Source: Campylobacterales bacterium
GTDB lineage: Bacteria > Campylobacterota > Campylobacteria > Campylobacterales > Arcobacteraceae
Reading direction: 5' to 3'
NCBI GenBank assembly: GCA_027064245.1
Contig: JAMOPZ010000328.1
Location: 1 to 6,777, forward strand
DNA: 6,777 nucleotides
Part shown: positions 6,641 through 6,777 of the stretch, in pieces
Position numbering within the stretch: the stretch's first letter is position 1
How the letters are laid out: the number at the start of each line of letters is the position of its first letter
The notes under the pieces: model-generated
Databases searched by the model: none
What the model was told of the DNA's origin: nothing
The model's input: the letters and a program-made list of their open reading frames with translations, nothing else
Made by a program: the position numbers and the translations under genes

Positions 6641-6777
6641 TTATGCAATTTTACTCCTAAATATAAAATAAACTGCACCAACAAGACAAAGTCCTGCCCA
6701 AAGATAATCCATTTTCAATGGTTCTTTCATATAATATACCAAAAGCGTATCAACTCAGCCTCTAAAATACATTTCCA
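6641..6777 (-). pseudogene. C-terminal remnant of a DUF486 / DMT-type small membrane protein
   Basis: On the minus strand a short frame ends with MKEPLKMDYLWAG, then LCLVGAVYFIFRSKIA and TAA at 6643-6641. This matches the conserved last helix of DUF486 proteins (DMT superfamily, normally about 110-120 residues, four helices), where the tail reads like 'EPLKWNYLWAxLCLVGAVYFIFR'. Reading back from the Met codon at 6730-6728, the frame gives VDTLLVYY and then meets an in-frame TGA at 6757-6755. In another frame the preceding bases give ILEAEL, which looks like the family's 'LKxxQEVITL' region shifted and shortened by several residues. This suggests an indel and a broken gene, but the right window edge hides the rest. 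It is not translated intact as far as can be seen; a 29-residue product from 6730 is possible but has no evident function. The family call is fairly good from the tail alone; the pseudogene call is moderate. Confidence 0.55.

Overview
The window is very AT-rich, roughly a quarter G+C by eye. It uses ATA, AGA and TTA heavily, has almost no non-coding DNA, and joins genes by short overlaps. Together with the protein styles (an AcpS and a DUF486-type tail of the kind seen in epsilonproteobacteria), this suggests a Campylobacterota chromosome, most like Arcobacter or its relatives. That assignment is inference; there is no rRNA or other phylogenetic marker in the window.

Positions 1-4843 hold six genes on the plus strand. 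The left edge cuts the first: an FtsX/MacB-type ABC permease without its N-terminus. Its ATPase partner follows (LolD/MacB family, all motifs intact), then an eight-helix membrane protein whose five cysteines, including a CC pair and an HHCPFC motif, are all predicted on the outer side of the membrane. These three look like one envelope module, an ABC exporter/extractor plus a thiol-bearing membrane partner. Next come a short PLP enzyme of the ACC deaminase/D-cysteine desulfhydrase family, holo-ACP synthase (acpS), and a single DppB/OppB-type permease. All five junctions overlap by 1-4 bases (ATGA, TAATG, GTGA, TTGA, ATGA), so the six genes are almost certainly one translationally coupled transcript, although their functions are largely unrelated. 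The promoter must lie left of the window.

Positions 4863-6575 hold one convergent minus-strand gene for a 570-residue protein. I read it as a helicase-associated protein of the type that carries the XPB/Ssl2 N-terminal-like domain, the relative of the protein encoded beside XPB helicase in mycobacteria. No helicase motifs occur in it and no helicase gene is in the window. It starts at TTG behind a good AAGGA ribosome binding site.

The right edge (6641-6777, minus strand) holds the C-terminal end of a DUF486/DMT-type small membrane protein. The frame is broken just upstream of the conserved tail, so it looks like a gene remnant.

No tRNA, rRNA, CRISPR array, insertion sequence or long repeat was seen. 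The most interesting items are the cysteine-bearing membrane protein with its ABC transporter and the helicase-associated protein without a helicase.
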